Assembly: GCF_002994745.2 (NCBI RefSeq)
Contig: NW_020126832.1
Span: 124,001-188,000, forward strand
Source of the DNA: Rosa chinensis
Lineage: Eukaryota > Streptophyta > Magnoliopsida > Rosales > Rosaceae
Reading direction: 5' to 3'
DNA length: 64,000 nucleotides
Below, piece by piece: positions 1 through 12,244 of this stretch (position 1 is the stretch's first letter; each line of letters starts with the position of its first letter). The notes below the pieces were generated by a model. It saw only the letters and a list, made by a program, of their open reading frames with translations, had not been told where the DNA came from and ran no database searches. Position numbers and translations under genes: made by a program.

Positions 1-1420
1 CAGAGAGAAGGAGAATACGTTTCTTTGGTAGTATAGCAGAGGAACTAAAATTCATTGTTCCAAAGAATTCATCAAGTTAAAAACAACTCTTTTATTTTCC
101 AGATCAAGGCAGAAATCATCACAAGAAAAATCAACACAACTGGAAGGGATTTCAGAATACCTAGCCACTCACTTACATCTCATAATCATATCAAACTGCC
201 CTCACAAGGGGCTTCCCCGGGGAATTTGGGTTATTGTGCCCATTATAACTCGAGCTTAAGGGTCATTGTGCCCGTAACATAAGCTCCCACAACATACATA
301 TTGGCCACAGAACATCCACTTCCATTATTCAAACAATTACATGTCTAATTTGGATTTTCAGTAAACAAGAGTAACGAAACATTATTTTCAAAACCAGCTA
401 AAGCATTTAAAGCATAAGGGGAGTGATTTCTATCTTTGGATGAATTCGTCAAAGCAAGATCTGTTTTGGTGTTTCACTTGTGAAATCATAGTTTTCAAGT
501 GCTCTGTTGGAATGTAAAGCTGATGGTAATAAAAGTATGTATCGGAATTTGAAAACCCAAAACCAATACTTCGATGAGAATATCAAGTAATCTCAGTCAT
601 TGTGTAAAGCACAAGATCATAGTTACGAAAGAGTTCAAACGATTCATTTTGAAAATCCCCTACCTCAAGTTCAACATGTGGTTTTCACATGATCACGGTG
701 CTCAGCGACTTGCTTCAAATCAGTCTCCTCCTCCTGCTTATCTAAAATAAAGATAACTACTTAAAATCGTAATCCAACAACATATCCTAAGTAAGTCCCT
801 AATGCCAAAGTTATGCTGGTTAGGGACTTTTAACAAACACTTGGTGGGCATGCAGTAGAAACTAACATGCAAGGTTATTTCTCTGTTTTTCCAGCAGCCC
901 AACCAAAGTGTAAATGAAATTACTTAAACAAGCAACTAAAATCAAGATTCAAAAACTCAAGTATTTGAATTAGGATCAACATGGAAAAAGATACAGCTTA
1001 TAGAAACGTTACCTTGTCATATGGTAGAATGAAGGGTGAAAAACCTTTAGTTTCTTCAAAACCACATGTGAAAGAAGTATAAGGATATACCAGCTCTAGG
1101 AAGCCAAAGGTTACTGGAATGAAGAAGAAGGAGAAGATCTTTCTCTGAATTGAGCTTTTGTAGAACAGAATGGGTTAAGGTTCAGTGACATTAATTGAGA
1201 AGTGTGGGTCTATTTTCTTTTTCCAGACAGCAAAATAAACACAACGGACTGAACAATAGAGTTGTAAATTCATTCTCATTCTACCAGAGGTGGGGAGCAC
1301 GTGTAGAAGTATCTGGAACCCCTTTTTGGGCCATCTTGTAAAAACAAAAGAGTAGTTTGGTACAAGCTAAAGTTCCTCTAAGTGCTAGACCAACTTATTT
1401 ACGTAAAAAGAATTTATGCT
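1..1420. other. No gene recognised
   Basis: I see no open reading frame with recognisable protein content, no splice-consistent exon chain and no bounded repeat here. A phrase resembling ATTGTGCCC recurs near 232-240 and 263-271, too short to classify. The stretch may be intergenic or intron/UTR sequence of a gene outside the window. Confidence 0.4.
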
Positions 1421-1506
1421 AAAATTTTTGGGTATTACACCCACTTTTCGACCGTATTTTAGCATCTCGACCGTTCAATTTTTAGGGCCTAATGTATAGA
1501 TCATTT
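1421..1506 (+). repeat. Half-copy of a foldback element family
   Basis: The stretch with the phrases AGCATCTCGACCGTTCA and TGTATAGATCATTTCTG matches the left arm of the complete foldback element at 7095-7487. Only one arm is present, so this is a truncated relic. It matches the same family as the second relic at 6775-7045. Confidence 0.65.
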
Positions 1507-2700
1507 CTGATGATCATCCTGGACATAAAAAGTCATCTTCCTGGACATAATTTCTCTTACATTTATTGCAAAATTCATGATCATGAACAGGTAATTCAAG
1601 ACTTTTCATGGAATATTCAGAATCATTGAATATTAAAGATTTTGGCATTCCAAAGCTTAGTTTCATCATAAACCATGATGACTGGGAACTCGCAGCCATT
1701 GAATGGAGAATAGTTCACTAAATTAATTTCCAAAGTTTAAATACTGATGAAATAAAAAAAAATTCCTCAATTTATCAAGACAGTTGTGTATCATGTAGCA
1801 AATAGCCACATGCTATCCAAATATTTAACCTTCAGCATTGCAAGTACTATTGGATGGAGAGAAAGAGAAAAGTTCTTCCAATTACCATTTCAAATATGGT
1901 TGCTAACAGAGATAGATGATCATCAAGTTAATCAAGTTATGGTCCCCAATGAATAAGTCAATAGGGTAATCAGCACCCTGAATCTAGAGCAATACACAAT
2001 CAGGTGTGGAACTCAACTTAAACAAGTCGCAGAAGAAGTCAGACAAAGTAATCTGCTTAAGCTGACTGGTGGAAGAAGAATTTTTGCCACACATATGATA
2101 AGCAGCTATCAGCTGACTCCTGAACAACAGAAGGAGGCAGAAGACCTATTGGCTACCATGGCCACATATGTCACACACTAGACATACTAGTCATGATGGC
2201 ACATGAAATTGAAGAGTTAGCATATCTACAGTGCTCAGAAGAAGCCAATTCTAGCTCAAACTAGAGTTTGGGATTAGATGACGTGGGCTACCACAATCTG
2301 GAAAACGCTATGGAAGCATAGTGGCACCCACAAAGTACTACCGGTAGAAACAACAACAAGATAAAAAGTCTACAGTCGCTTTGAAGATGGTAGAGGTTTG
2401 TAGATATTGTATAAGTGTCACTTTAACCTAACCAAGGTTAGTGACTTCATAAATTGTAACTCTAGTTAAGTTATTTTTGTAACCATAGTTAGTTAACTCA
2501 AGTTACTTTTTGTTAACCATAGTTACTTCTCAATTGTGGATCTATTAATGAACAAAGACTATACGGTTTATAGCCTGTGAAAAGTGCACAGTATTTCTGG
2601 CCAATGTCTTCGATGTTGCTTCATTTACTGCGAAAAGAGCACTTGAACATATAGTCTCTAAAGGCCATTTTTCTGGCGGTAGAGCATTAGGTCTGCATGC
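1507..2700. other. No gene recognised
   Basis: Only short unrelated ORFs occur, for example 61 codons on the minus strand at 1514-1699 with no recognisable motif. A segment near 2600 reading CCAATGTCTTCGATGTTGCT resembles one near 4470 on the far side of the LTR relic. That suggests a small duplicated or interrupted sequence, but I cannot name it. Confidence 0.35.
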
Positions 2701-2703
2701 ACA

Positions 2704-2721
2704 CCTATAAACCACATATAC

Positions 2722-2760
<39 letters not shown>

Positions 2761-2792
2761 TATATATATATATATATTTATATATATCTGTG
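2704..2792. repeat. (TA)n microsatellite, interrupted
   Basis: Nearly pure TA dinucleotides with occasional TTTA interruptions, running directly into a short TG run that borders the LTR relic starting at 2797. Confidence 0.9.
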
Positions 2793-2796
2793 TGTG

Positions 2797-4400
2797 TGAG
2801 GACCTGGATTTTCGTTATTTAATTCTTGCATTTAATAATGGACCAGTTGTACGAATTTTTGTTCTTATGCTTTGATCGTATGTTATTTGTAAAGTGCAAT
2901 TATTTTTGGATGAATAAATGCTCGGGAATGCTTTGTTTTCGAGAGCTCAAATGTTAACTTTTTATTCATTATGATTTTGGGGAACTTTCTTTATGAAAGT
3001 CGTAGAGCGCGTTGATACGAGTTCGTGGACATGCGGAGAGTGAAAATCGGAGATCGTATGAAAAAATTATGTTCAGCGGAAGATTTTTTATTTTCAGAAA
3101 TTTTCCAGATTTTTTTTTCGTAATTTCTAACTTTCCAAATTTGGAAAGTTTCCTCTCTTCGTTCTCTCTCTTCAGAAACCCTAATCCATCTTGAAACCGG
3201 CATGACCAGACTCGATCCTATCTTCCATTTCTGGCGACATCCAACCAGTCGGCGAAGCCACCGGCCCAGAACGAGTCGGTGTCACATTGCCGTCCTCCCC
3301 CAGCAGTTCACTTTTTCTGGAAGCCATCGTACGCAGTGGATCGAAACTGGAAACACCGGCAGTGGCAGACAAGAGTTCATTTCCCTTTTTTGGCTACTTG
3401 ACGGCTTGAAACTGGTTGGTTTTGAAGCTCTCCTCCTCCTGATTCCAACCATACCAGCCTTGCAACTTGATTATATGGGTAGAGCTCCGATTTCTGATTT
3501 GAAGATTTTGGCTTTCGGCCATGATTTAGGCCAATCCAGGCTGGCCTAATTGGCCCTAGCCCCAGTTATTAAAATTGTTCCTCTCACCAAGATCTTCATT
3601 TTGACTGGTTTGGATCAACCTGGTTTTGAGGTTAATCCAACCGCGCCTCTTGTGGCGGTGCGTCCGGCCACCTTTTTTATTGTTTCTTACTATGTTATCA
3701 TCTACTCGTAGATATGAGTGTTTTGATATATGGGTTAAGTCCTATTTCGATCGTTTGAAACTTGTTAGGTTTTTCATAGTTTCGATTAGTTCGATTTTTT
3801 ATCCGTGAGGATCTGATTGTTGGATCGGCTTGTTGTTTTGACATATCGATCCTAGAAGTGTTTGTAGACCTTCGGTGGTCTCAGATGAAGTTTCATCTCG
3901 ATTGGCGTAACTTAGGATTTTAGTTCAAATGCGAGATTCAACTTTAATCGCTTTTGATTTCATGTACTAAATTGAGACTGTATTTTCTTAGGTGCTTGAT
4001 TGAGTGTGTTTTGTATATTATCTCATGTTGTGTGAAGACGCAGCGGGTTATTGAGGTGAGTAAATCTCACGAGGTTCATTTATGAGCGGAGTTATTTATT
4101 GTCAGATTTATTTATTTAAATCGTGAATTATAGTTTGTATTACGTGGTCATCCATGCATGGTCATCCATGCATGGTCATCCATGCATGGTCATCCATGAG
4201 TGGATGACCACGTGTATGTATGTTTGTATGTATGTATGTATGTATGTATGCGTATGTATGTATGTATGCATGTGTATGTATGTAAGTATGTATATACATT
4301 GATGTATTTATCGTGTGATGGAAAACAATATTAGTGATTGTGTTCATTTTATTGTTTTCTGACTTGACTTTTCGAAAAAGCAATATATATTGTGAAAATC
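2797..4400 (+). mobile_element. Decayed 5' part of a long LTR
   Basis: This sequence is related along its length to the front half of the complete solo LTR at 14245-17167. Matching landmarks in the same order are TGTAGAGCGCG-type text followed by GTTCGTGGACATG (about 3003-3030 versus 14450-14480), and GAAGACGCAGC followed by GGTGAGTAA and CTCAC (about 4035-4065 versus 15530-15565). It begins with TGTGAGGACC, comparable to TGTGATGCCCC of the other copy. Similarity stops near 4400, so the 3' half is missing. The ORFs inside it overlap on both strands and have no motifs, so I treat them as non-coding. Confidence 0.7.
4147..4292. repeat. 14-bp tandem repeat and TATG microsatellite
   Basis: Three and a half perfect copies of GGTCATCCATGCAT occupy about 4147-4196, followed by an inverted short arm (GGATGACCACG). 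Then comes a run of TATG tetranucleotides with CG and CA interruptions to about 4292. Both lie inside the LTR relic and are absent at the equivalent place of the copy at 14245-17167. Confidence 0.9.
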
Positions 4401-4814
4401 CGATAGGCAGCCAATGTCGAGCAAATTAGCATCGTCAACCTACTCCAATGAAATGGCGAAGTTGGCCACAATGTCTTTGATGTTGCTCATCAAAAATATC
4501 GAACAGGAACAAGTTAAGGTTTGGATCTTTAGGACTACTGGACTAGCATGTACGTGGCTGCTTAGGTTGTTTTTTTATTTTATTTTTTTAATTTTTTTTT
4601 GCAATTTCTAGGATTGGAAGTCTATTTATAATCCTCATATATCTGTGATTGAAGAGTTGATAAGTTTGATTTACTTGAGGGTTATATGAAAAATGTTATA
4701 CGATATTGCAATTTATAATAGCCTCACACATTATTTCTTTTATATTAATAAGGCTTCAGAGGTACGGGGATATTCATTATTTCAATACAAAGGAGTTCAA
4801 AAGCACATAAAGCT

Positions 4815-5204
4815 TTAAAAACCCATTCCACCTTCAGCTTTAGTTAAACACATTCGGTCCCAAGACCGCCAATGTATTTTTCTGTGCTCCTCAGAACCAC
4901 CCCAAAAGAATTGAGCACAAAGTTGATGCATATCATCACACAGAGACTTAGGTAACATGTAGCAGTTCATAACATACAAAGGGATAACAGTAGCAACTGA
5001 TTTAATTAAAATCTCCTTACCAGCAGCACGAAGAATCTTGGTCCGCCAACTAATAAGTTTCTTAGTCAATCTCTCCTTAAGGTATGCAAATATAGCTGTC
5101 TTTGATCTCCCCACATGAAGAGGTAAACCCAAATATCGACCATGGTCTTCAACACATGTAACCCCCAAGATAGCTGTTAGTGAAGCTTTCAATTCCGGAT
5201 GCAC
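4815..5204 (-). pseudogene. LINE reverse transcriptase, C-terminal fragment
   Basis: About 129 codons without the RT catalytic core. The text is typical of the region after the RT palm in plant L1-type elements: GRYLGLPLHVG near the start, then a stretch with SWRTKILRAAGKEILIKSV, a cysteine-poor thumb part with QFFWGG, and the end motif LTKAEGGMGF. It ends exactly at the left target repeat because it is the inverted half of the insertion, so it has no natural start or stop. In the source element it would have continued into the sequence found on the plus strand after 5205, with some tens of codons lost at the junction. It cannot make an active enzyme. Confidence 0.88.
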
Positions 5205-6553
5205 ATTTTTACTGAATGCGACACTACAGAGACTCCCTCTTTTGCATGGAGAAGCATTATGGATGCACGCCCGGTCCTTAAGGCGGGTTTAATTTGGCAG
5301 GTTGGGTCGGGTAGGGATATAAAAATTTGGAATGATGATTGGATCCCTAATGTTCCCAGCCATAATCTTCATCAGCTTAAACATTGCAATATTCATTCGG
5401 TCTCTGATCTTATTCATTTGGAAAGCAAAACTTGGAAAGAGAACTTCTTCAAGATTTATTTTCTGAGGAGGTTCAGGCAGCTATATTATGCATTCCTTTG
5501 AGTTTTCGTCGTACTCGAGATCGTTTAACATGGAAGCTTGATCGAAAGGGTTTCTTTTCAGTAAAGTCTGCATATTGGGTTGCTCGAGATTTTGTGATAG
5601 GGAGCTCTCTTTCCTTTACCTCTCTTGGGGATCCATTTAGCATGCTATGGAAAACCTTGGGGAAAGCCAAGGTTCCAGGTAAGGTTTCAATTTGCCTTTG
5701 GAGAGCTTGTCATAATATACTTCCCACAAGAGATTGTTTGAGCAAAATGGGATATTCGGGTGAAATGCGTTGCTTACTTTGTCCTCATCAGTATGAAACT
5801 ATGAGTCATGTTTTTTGTGGTTGTTCTGTAGCAAGGGAAATCCTCACATCCCCTCCATTTTCTATGCAACTGCCTATTTCTCCTTCTTTTATGTTTAAGG
5901 AATGGATGCTGGAACAGGCGATTTCTTTGTCTGATGAAAACTTTGCTAAGTTATTGATGATATTATGGGGTTTGTGGAAAAATAGAAATGCGAAGCTTTG
6001 GAATGATTCTGCTATTGCTGCTCCTGCTATTGTCGCTAGTACTATGGCCTGGTTTGAAGAGTATAGCCGCATAAACAAGGCTACTGGCAGTCAGGCTTCT
6101 CCTCGACTTAAAGGCAATCAACCTTGGCGCCCACCTATAGCAGGGATGCTAAAATTGAACACAGATGGAGCATTTCTACACTCAGCAACTCATGGAGGGG
6201 TGGGAGGTGTCTTGCGGAATGAAAATGGTGAATTCATTGCTCGATTTGCTTATCATAAAGAGTATGTCACTTCTGCAATGCATGTGGAACTTCTTGCAAT
6301 TAAACATGGGCTAGAATTGTTGCAAGCCATGACAGTAACGAATGTTATTGTTCAAAGTGATTGTCTCTTGGCTATAAAGGCTATTTGTGAGGAGGGTGAG
6401 GATTTCATACCTCTAGGCAACTTAGTGGACGATATCAAGGCACTTCTTCATCAGTTGCCTTCGATTGGGATACAACATGCTTATCGAACCTCCAATAGAG
6501 TAGTCCACAGGTTTGCAAGTTATGGTTTTGATGCTAATACCCATATCGAATAG
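5205..6553 (+). pseudogene. LINE zinc-binding and RNase H domains
   Basis: The segment opens with PSFAWRSIM and GLIWQVGSG, typical of the connector after plant LINE RT. A frame change of one base near 5432-5440 links this to the longer frame that ends at 6553. That frame has the zinc-binding-in-RT motif CLLCPHQYETMSHVFCGC (about 5772-5825) and an RNase H domain of the plant LINE type: NTDGAF (first Asp), HVELLAIKHGL (Glu), QSDCLLAIKAI (second Asp) and NRVVHRFASYG at the end. The stop at 6551-6553 is followed by a short 3' UTR and the poly(A) tail. With no RT core upstream and a frameshift, this is a dead copy. Confidence 0.88.
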
Positions 6554-6774
6554 GTCTCAAACGCTCCAGAGTTTGTTCTGGATGCCCTCATTTACGATTG
6601 TAATCGTATGTTTCAATAATAAAAGTTCTTTTTTCCTCAAAAAAAAAAAAGCACATAAAGCTCCTTTAAAATATACAATTGTCGTGGAAGCGACATAGGT
6701 GACAATTACGAAGTCAGCCACAATTTTTTTTTTTGAAACATTTACAACGTAAATTATTAATTTTGCCTCACTAG

Positions 6775-7045
6775 CTCGCTTTTGTATAGATCATTTCTCC
6801 AAATTTTTAGCCAAATTGATAATCATTAAGGTATCGAACTAGATTAAATCAATGAACGAACAGAATCTGTCAAACCCGAACCGTTCGTGTTCATAATTGT
6901 AAATCGCAGTTTTGAATGTCTTAATGATTATCAATTTGGCTAAAAATTTACAAAGAAGATCTACTCATATATACCTAAAAACTGAACGATCGAAATGTGG
7001 ATATGCGATCGAAAAATGGGCCTATCAAGGAAATCCTTAGATATT
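6775..7045. repeat. Second relic of the foldback family
   Basis: The segment is an imperfect inverted repeat: TTAGCCAAATTGATAATCAT (about 6810-6829) pairs with ATGATTATCAATTTGGCTAA (about 6924-6943), with GAACCGTTCGTGTTC near the centre. The same text occurs in the complete element at 7095-7487, but the outer ends here are eroded and the distal arm is partly lost. Confidence 0.75.
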
Positions 7046-7094
7046 AATATCTAAAGACCTCTTCAGAATAGAAGGACTATATATATATATATAT

Positions 7095-7487
7095 GGCCCT
7101 TCCACTAAGGGATCCCATTTTTTGGTCTTTTTTAGGGATACGCCTTAGAAAAAATTTTCATTACATTTCAGCATCTCAACCGTTCAGTTTTTAGGTCCTA
7201 ATGTGTAGATCATTTCTGCAAATTTTCAGCCAAATCGGTGACCGTTAAGATATCAAACTAGATTAAATCAATGGACGAATCAAATCTGAACCGTTCGTAC
7301 TTATAATTTTAAATCGTAGTTTTGAATTCTTTAACGATAATCAATTTGGTTAAAAATTTGTATAAGTGATCTGCACATTAGGACCACAAAACTGAACGGT
7401 TGAGATGCCAAAATATGATCGAAAAGTTGGTTTAATGCCCTATCCCTAAAAAATACTAAAAAAAAGGGATCTCTCACTAGAAGGGCC
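7095..7487. mobile_element. Foldback MITE, 393 bp
   Basis: The ends are inverted copies of each other: GGCCCTTCCACTAAGGGATC at the left, and at the right a stretch whose reverse complement begins GGCCCTTCTAGTGAGAGATC. Both arms continue inward as one long imperfect inverted repeat (for example CATCTCAACCGTTCAGTTTT on the left and its complement around 7395-7415), so almost the whole element can fold on itself. It sits in a TA microsatellite, so the target duplication cannot be read. No coding capacity. Superfamily not determined. Confidence 0.82.
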
Positions 7488-7490
7488 CTG

Positions 7491-7550
<60 letters not shown>
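7488..7550. repeat. (AT)n(GA)n microsatellite
   Basis: An AT run followed by a GA run fills the gap between the two DNA-transposon ends at 7487 and 7551. Confidence 0.95.
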
Positions 7551-7555
<5 letters not shown>

Positions 7556-8313
7556 CTCCTTATTTTAAGCATTTAAGGATTTTTACACATGTGACCTAAT
7601 TCAATGAGCTCAACCATTGATTCTTAGATTCCTACGCAAAAGTGATGTCTACAAAAAATAACCAAATCCATAATCATTTGGTCATTCAAAATTGTGTAAA
7701 CACTACCAGTAAATAGGTTTTTTTACGGCCCACAATGTGCGTCGTAAATGACCTTTTATGACCCACAAATGCAGGGCGTAAATGGACATGCCGTAAAAGA
7801 CAACTATTATTTACGACACTCATTTTGAGCGCCGTAAATGAGTCACAGCGTGTGTCATAAATAAGTCAAAAGTGTGCTGTAAAAGAGGAGTATATTTACT
7901 GCACACATACTATGCACGCTGTAAATGAGTTACAACGTGCGCCGTTAATGAGTCAAATGTGTGTTACAAAAGAGAGGTACATTTACAGTACACATACCAT
8001 GCACGCCATAAATGATGTTTGAGAAAATAAATAAAAATAATCCAATTCACAATTTCTATATTATTTCATGTTTCTATATTTTTATTAGTAAATAAACTTC
8101 ATTTATATATTATTAAAAATAAATAAATAAAAGTTCATTTATATATTTATTGTACATCATATATAATTTGTTCACAAGCAAAGAAAAATCCATCGCAACC
8201 AAAACCAAACCTACACAACTGCTTTATTTCCATTTCCTACACTACTTTACATACATTTCTCTTATCCACTCTATGAGATAAGCATCTATTGCACCAACAA
8301 AATGACAGGCTTA

Positions 8314-8686
8314 GAGCATCTTTAGCAGACTCTTTATTGTGGCTTCTTAGCTATTTTAGAGAGCATGTTTAGCTTTTTATCTATTTTAGCTGCTGCACCA
8401 GATTCCTAAGTGGCTCTCTATTATAACTTTTAGCTATCTCGCTCCTAAATATAGAGAGCGGGATGAGACTCTCTATAATTTAAAACATTCATTTTAAGTT
8501 ATTTTATGTAATTTATAAATACATTTAAACTATTTAATATTCATTTAAAAAATAATATAAATTCAAAATTAGCTAAAATAGAGAGCATTGATGCAGACTT
8601 AATTCTAAAGTGGCTAGCTAAAATGACTTTTTAGTTACTTTAGCTAAAATTTGACTCAAAAATAGCTAGCATTGCTAAAGATGCTC
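8314..8686. mobile_element. Tourist-like (PIF/Harbinger) MITE, 373 bp
   Basis: Terminal inverted repeats GAGCATCTTTAGCAG and its complement TGCTAAAGATGCTC are flanked on both sides by TTA (8311-8313, 8687-8689), the target duplication of the PIF/Harbinger superfamily. The interior is AT-rich and non-coding, with repeated TTAGCTA/TAGCTAAAAT motifs. A short second member is at 50269-50370. Confidence 0.88.
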
Positions 8687-9870
8687 TTATTTGAACTACC
8701 TTGTGTCTGAGCTGCTTATTTGAGTTACTTTACAACTTTCTGTGATTACCTGCAACACAAAATCAACAATCAATGTGGTCATATAAACATGTAAGTGTTC
8801 ATGAAACAGCAAAAAATCCTAACAAGCGACCATCCTTGATACATAAAAAGCTACTTGCTTAGATAACCCGCCATCTGAAAAATGATAACAAGTTCCAATA
8901 TTCTGACTCCCACTCTAAATATTTATATCTCAACTGTTTCAAATTGTAACCTGTGTTTGTTGCATATAAGTTATTATCCCATATTGATAAAACAAGAAGT
9001 CATTTACTAGTCAAAAGTCACCCACTAAAAGATCAGGCTGCTATTTTATATTATATGTTAACCCAACCAGAAACCAGTAACCATTCACCAATGAACTTTT
9101 AGACATGAACCTAAACAACAAGAAAAATTAGAAAATCTGTTTAGTACTTTTAATGCACTAAGTTTTCCATTGTTTTTCATCAACAACACCATTAACAAAG
9201 AAAAAACTGGAAATCTATTTGGTTTCAAAGAAAATGTGAGGTTTCCAATTAGTATCAATACCAAATGTAAATCAAACCCAAAAGTGCTTAATATATTAGT
9301 TAAAAATCTAACCAAACAGAGACAGTAATACTCAGTACTTAAATAAACCATTCATTTGATTTCCAAACATGTCTGAAATCTAGCACTTCTTACCTCCAAA
9401 GCCATGTCTTCGGTGGTTACATCATTGTTTTCATCATAACCTAACTTACCAGCTACTTCTGCTAGGACAAGGAAGATATGTTAGAACCAAGGAGGATATA
9501 TAAATAATCTATTAAATAGTTGCTAACAAGACAAATTTAAGGGAATATATCAGAGATTCAAAAGAAGTGTCAATTTTCATGAAAGCAGCTACCTAATAGC
9601 ATTTATTTTTGAGTTAATTACTAGTTACTCCCTATACTTATAGGGTTTCGTCGTTTCAGTCCCTGACCTTCGAATTTCACCTAAACAGTCCATAAACTCT
9701 CAATTTCCTCCCATTTCGTCCCTACCGTCAAGCTCCGTCCAAACTAACTGTTAAATTGTTGACATGACATCAATTTCACGCTGAAATGTCTATTTTACCC
9801 TCAATTACCTCTTTTTTTTTGCCCTTTTTCCTTTTTTACCTCGTCTTCTTCCAGGCTCTCTCTTTCTCCT

Positions 9871-9978
<108 letters not shown>

Positions 9979-9982
9979 TCCC

Positions 9983-10530
9983 CTAAACTAACTCTAACGA
10001 CCTCCCATATGGGTAGTCTGCCGCCGCCGCCGTTTTGGTGAATCTGAAGTGCTTCGGGAGCACCATCTGGGCCTCGCTGGACATCATTTCGGAAAGGGTC
10101 GGGCTCAACCATGGTGGCAGCGACACCTTGAGCATACTATTGAACCTAGTGAAGTTCGAGTTATAAGAATAGTTTTGGCCATTGGTTAAAGTGGGAGTGA
10201 AGTCCATGACTGGGGATAAGATCCCTGTAGAGAATCGGATCCTGAACAATGACGACGATGAAGAATTTGAGATGGGTAGTCCTCAACCTGATCGAGCTCG
10301 CGAGTCGGGTCAATGGGTAGTCCGCCACGGCGGGAATGGGTCGGGATTGGTTTTGAGGCAGGACAACACCAAGAGTTCTCGGGAGAGACAATCGTCGGCG
10401 AGTCAAGCTTTCTGGTCAGGTTGTTGTTGTTGTTGTTGCAGCGTCTGGGTTTGGTGGTTGGCTGTTGATGGGGGTGAACTTTGAGAGCAGCAGCAGTAGT
10501 ACTAGTAGATGTGGTTGTTGCCATGAAATT
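9983..10530 (-). pseudogene. Possible captured gene fragment inside the MULE
   Basis: Three overlapping minus-strand frames between 10530 and 9983 carry text less random than the surroundings. One starts with MATTTSTSTTAAALKVHPH and a basic, Ser/Thr-rich stretch, which could be the beginning of an organelle-targeting peptide; another contains VMDFTPTLTNGQNYSY. The frames overlap and would need frameshifts or introns to join. GC content rises here, and a poly-Asn-coding GTT run lies at 10420-10440. I do not recognise the protein. Position between MULE inverted repeats suggests transduplicated host sequence, but a chance ORF cluster is possible. Confidence 0.4.
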
Positions 10531-10960
10531 GAATAAATTAACGCAAGAAACACACAGTGAAATCCGGCAGTGTTTGTTAGGCATATTCATCTCCAAAGAA
10601 GAAGAGATAAATAGAGGAGGAAAGAGAGAGCTGGGTTTGGGTTTGTTTTTAGAAGAAGAAGATGGGGATAAACAGAGGAGGAAAGACAGCCTGGAGGAAG
10701 AAGAAGAGGTAAGAAGGAAAAAGGAAAAAAAGAGAGAGAGTTTAAAAAAAAATTAAAAAAAAGTAATTGAGGGTAAAATTGACATTTTGAAGTGAAATGG
10801 ATGCCACGTCAGCAATTTAACTGTTAATTTGGACGGAGCTTGACGGCAGGAATGAAATGGGAGGAAATTGAGAGTTCAGGGACTTTTCAGGTGAAATTCG
10901 AAGGTCAGGGATTGAAACGACGAAACCTTATAAGTATAGGGAGTAACCAGTAATTAATCC

Positions 10961-12244
10961 TTCATTTTTTTATTCTCTTCAAATTAAATGGTAGAGTCTA
11001 TTTACTTCCTTCTGAGAAAGAAGATGGTTCTATATAATTACAAGTTCAAGGAGAAAGAGATGACCTATGTATAAGATACAGAAGTAGATAGATTGTATGC
11101 AAAGGACTGAGTTTGATCTTCGACCACACCCCTGGTCACAATGTCTAAATGTACGTCAATATATATCATGATCCCATATCTTAAAAGTGCCCTACATATG
11201 TATTGAAACAAGTCAGAACTACACAACTAATATCAACTAGGATAAATGGAATGATATATCAAAAAATGAGATGGAGTTCCTTTTGTTTAACTCTGCGTTG
11301 CACCATCTCTAGCACAGACCACTAACCAACCCATGGATGATAATTACTTCAACCCTTCAGCCTGCAGCAAAATTTTGATTTAGATACACAGATAGTGTCT
11401 AGCATTTGAAAAAGAAAAAAAAAATGTTACAAATGGAGTGCCAAATAATCTACAAACACCTTCAGGACTTTTTTTGTGAGGCATTTTCACAAACACCTGT
11501 GCATTCTTCAAGTTTCTCCACCAGCTTCTATCTCTTTCCCAAGATCCGGCTTGTACTGGAGATTCAAATCCAACTCCAAAACCGGCTTCTCGGGAAATAA
11601 ATTATGCGGAAGTGCCCACACATTCTTCTTCGCCGGCAACGAATAGGTGGAGATGGCGAAGGTGGCTGGAGTTGGGTCAGGGAGAATGGGCCGGTCCCTA
11701 GTCTCCTTTCTCTTCTTCATCGGAAAAATGGGGCAAAACGACATCATCATCGTGGTGGCCGTGTTGGTTGCTGCATGAGTTTGAATCTTTGGAGATGAGG
11801 CAGGCCATGGAATTGGGGATCCCTAAACTAAAAACCCATAAAATTTCAATTGAAATTAAATTGGGGAGTGGGGACATTTACCTTTTAGGAGAGAATCAGC
11901 TTTGGAGCTAGACTGCTGCGATGGGTTCTTTGTCAACTGTGTTAGGCACCGACTAGGTCCTCTTCACCCCTTCATGTGCCAAAGGAGCTCGAGCTTCAGG
12001 TTCTTCTGCTCATATGTAGAGAGGCTGCCCTGGATTATGTGAGAGAAAGAGGACTCAGAAAAATTGGAGAAGAGAGGGTTTTGAATCTAGGGCTCTCTCC
12101 GGCTTGTTCTAATTTTTGTGATACCGGCTCTTGGTCACTTGAGCCTTCTGAGAGAAAGAAGACTAGGTTCTGGTGTGGGAAAAGAAAAAACAGAGTGGGA
12201 AGTTCAATCGTTGGCCTAAAAATATTAGCGGGCTCTTAAAATTT
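10961..12244. other. CACTA interior, unassigned
   Basis: Between the MULE and the right subterminal repeats I see no recognisable protein. Short ORFs at 11508-11750 (minus) and 11976-12239 (plus) lack motifs. GC content and purine-rich words suggest possible captured or old genic sequence around 11500-12180, without proof. Confidence 0.35.

Larger units (their letters stand above)
4799..6662 (+). mobile_element. LINE insertion with inverted 5' part (twin priming)
   Basis: The insertion is bounded by a 16-bp direct repeat, AAAAGCACATAAAGCT, at 4799-4814 and 6647-6662, with a 12-A tail (6639-6650) just before the right copy. Inside, the reverse-transcriptase end segment reads on the minus strand (5204 to 4815) and the downstream zinc-binding plus RNase H segment reads on the plus strand (about 5205-6553). 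In an intact LINE the two are collinear. This is the form produced when the second target strand primes internally on the element RNA (twin priming): the inverted block starts at the left target repeat and the junction lies near 5200, with a small coding gap between the two blocks. The copy is 5'-truncated: ORF1, endonuclease and the catalytic RT core are absent. Confidence 0.9.

Noticed and set aside
1514..1699. Minus-strand ORF with CNKCKRNY and a later Cys
   Set aside because: Too short, only one CxxC pair, no partner ligands; likely chance.
3202..3549. 115-codon ORF on the plus strand
   Set aside because: Falls inside the decayed LTR relic and overlaps other ORFs on the opposite strand; no motif.
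4414..4611. 65-codon ORF starting MSSKLASSTYSNEMAKL
   Set aside because: Ends in a poly(T)-coded Phe/Leu run. Its similarity to text near 2600 is short. Not enough to call an exon.
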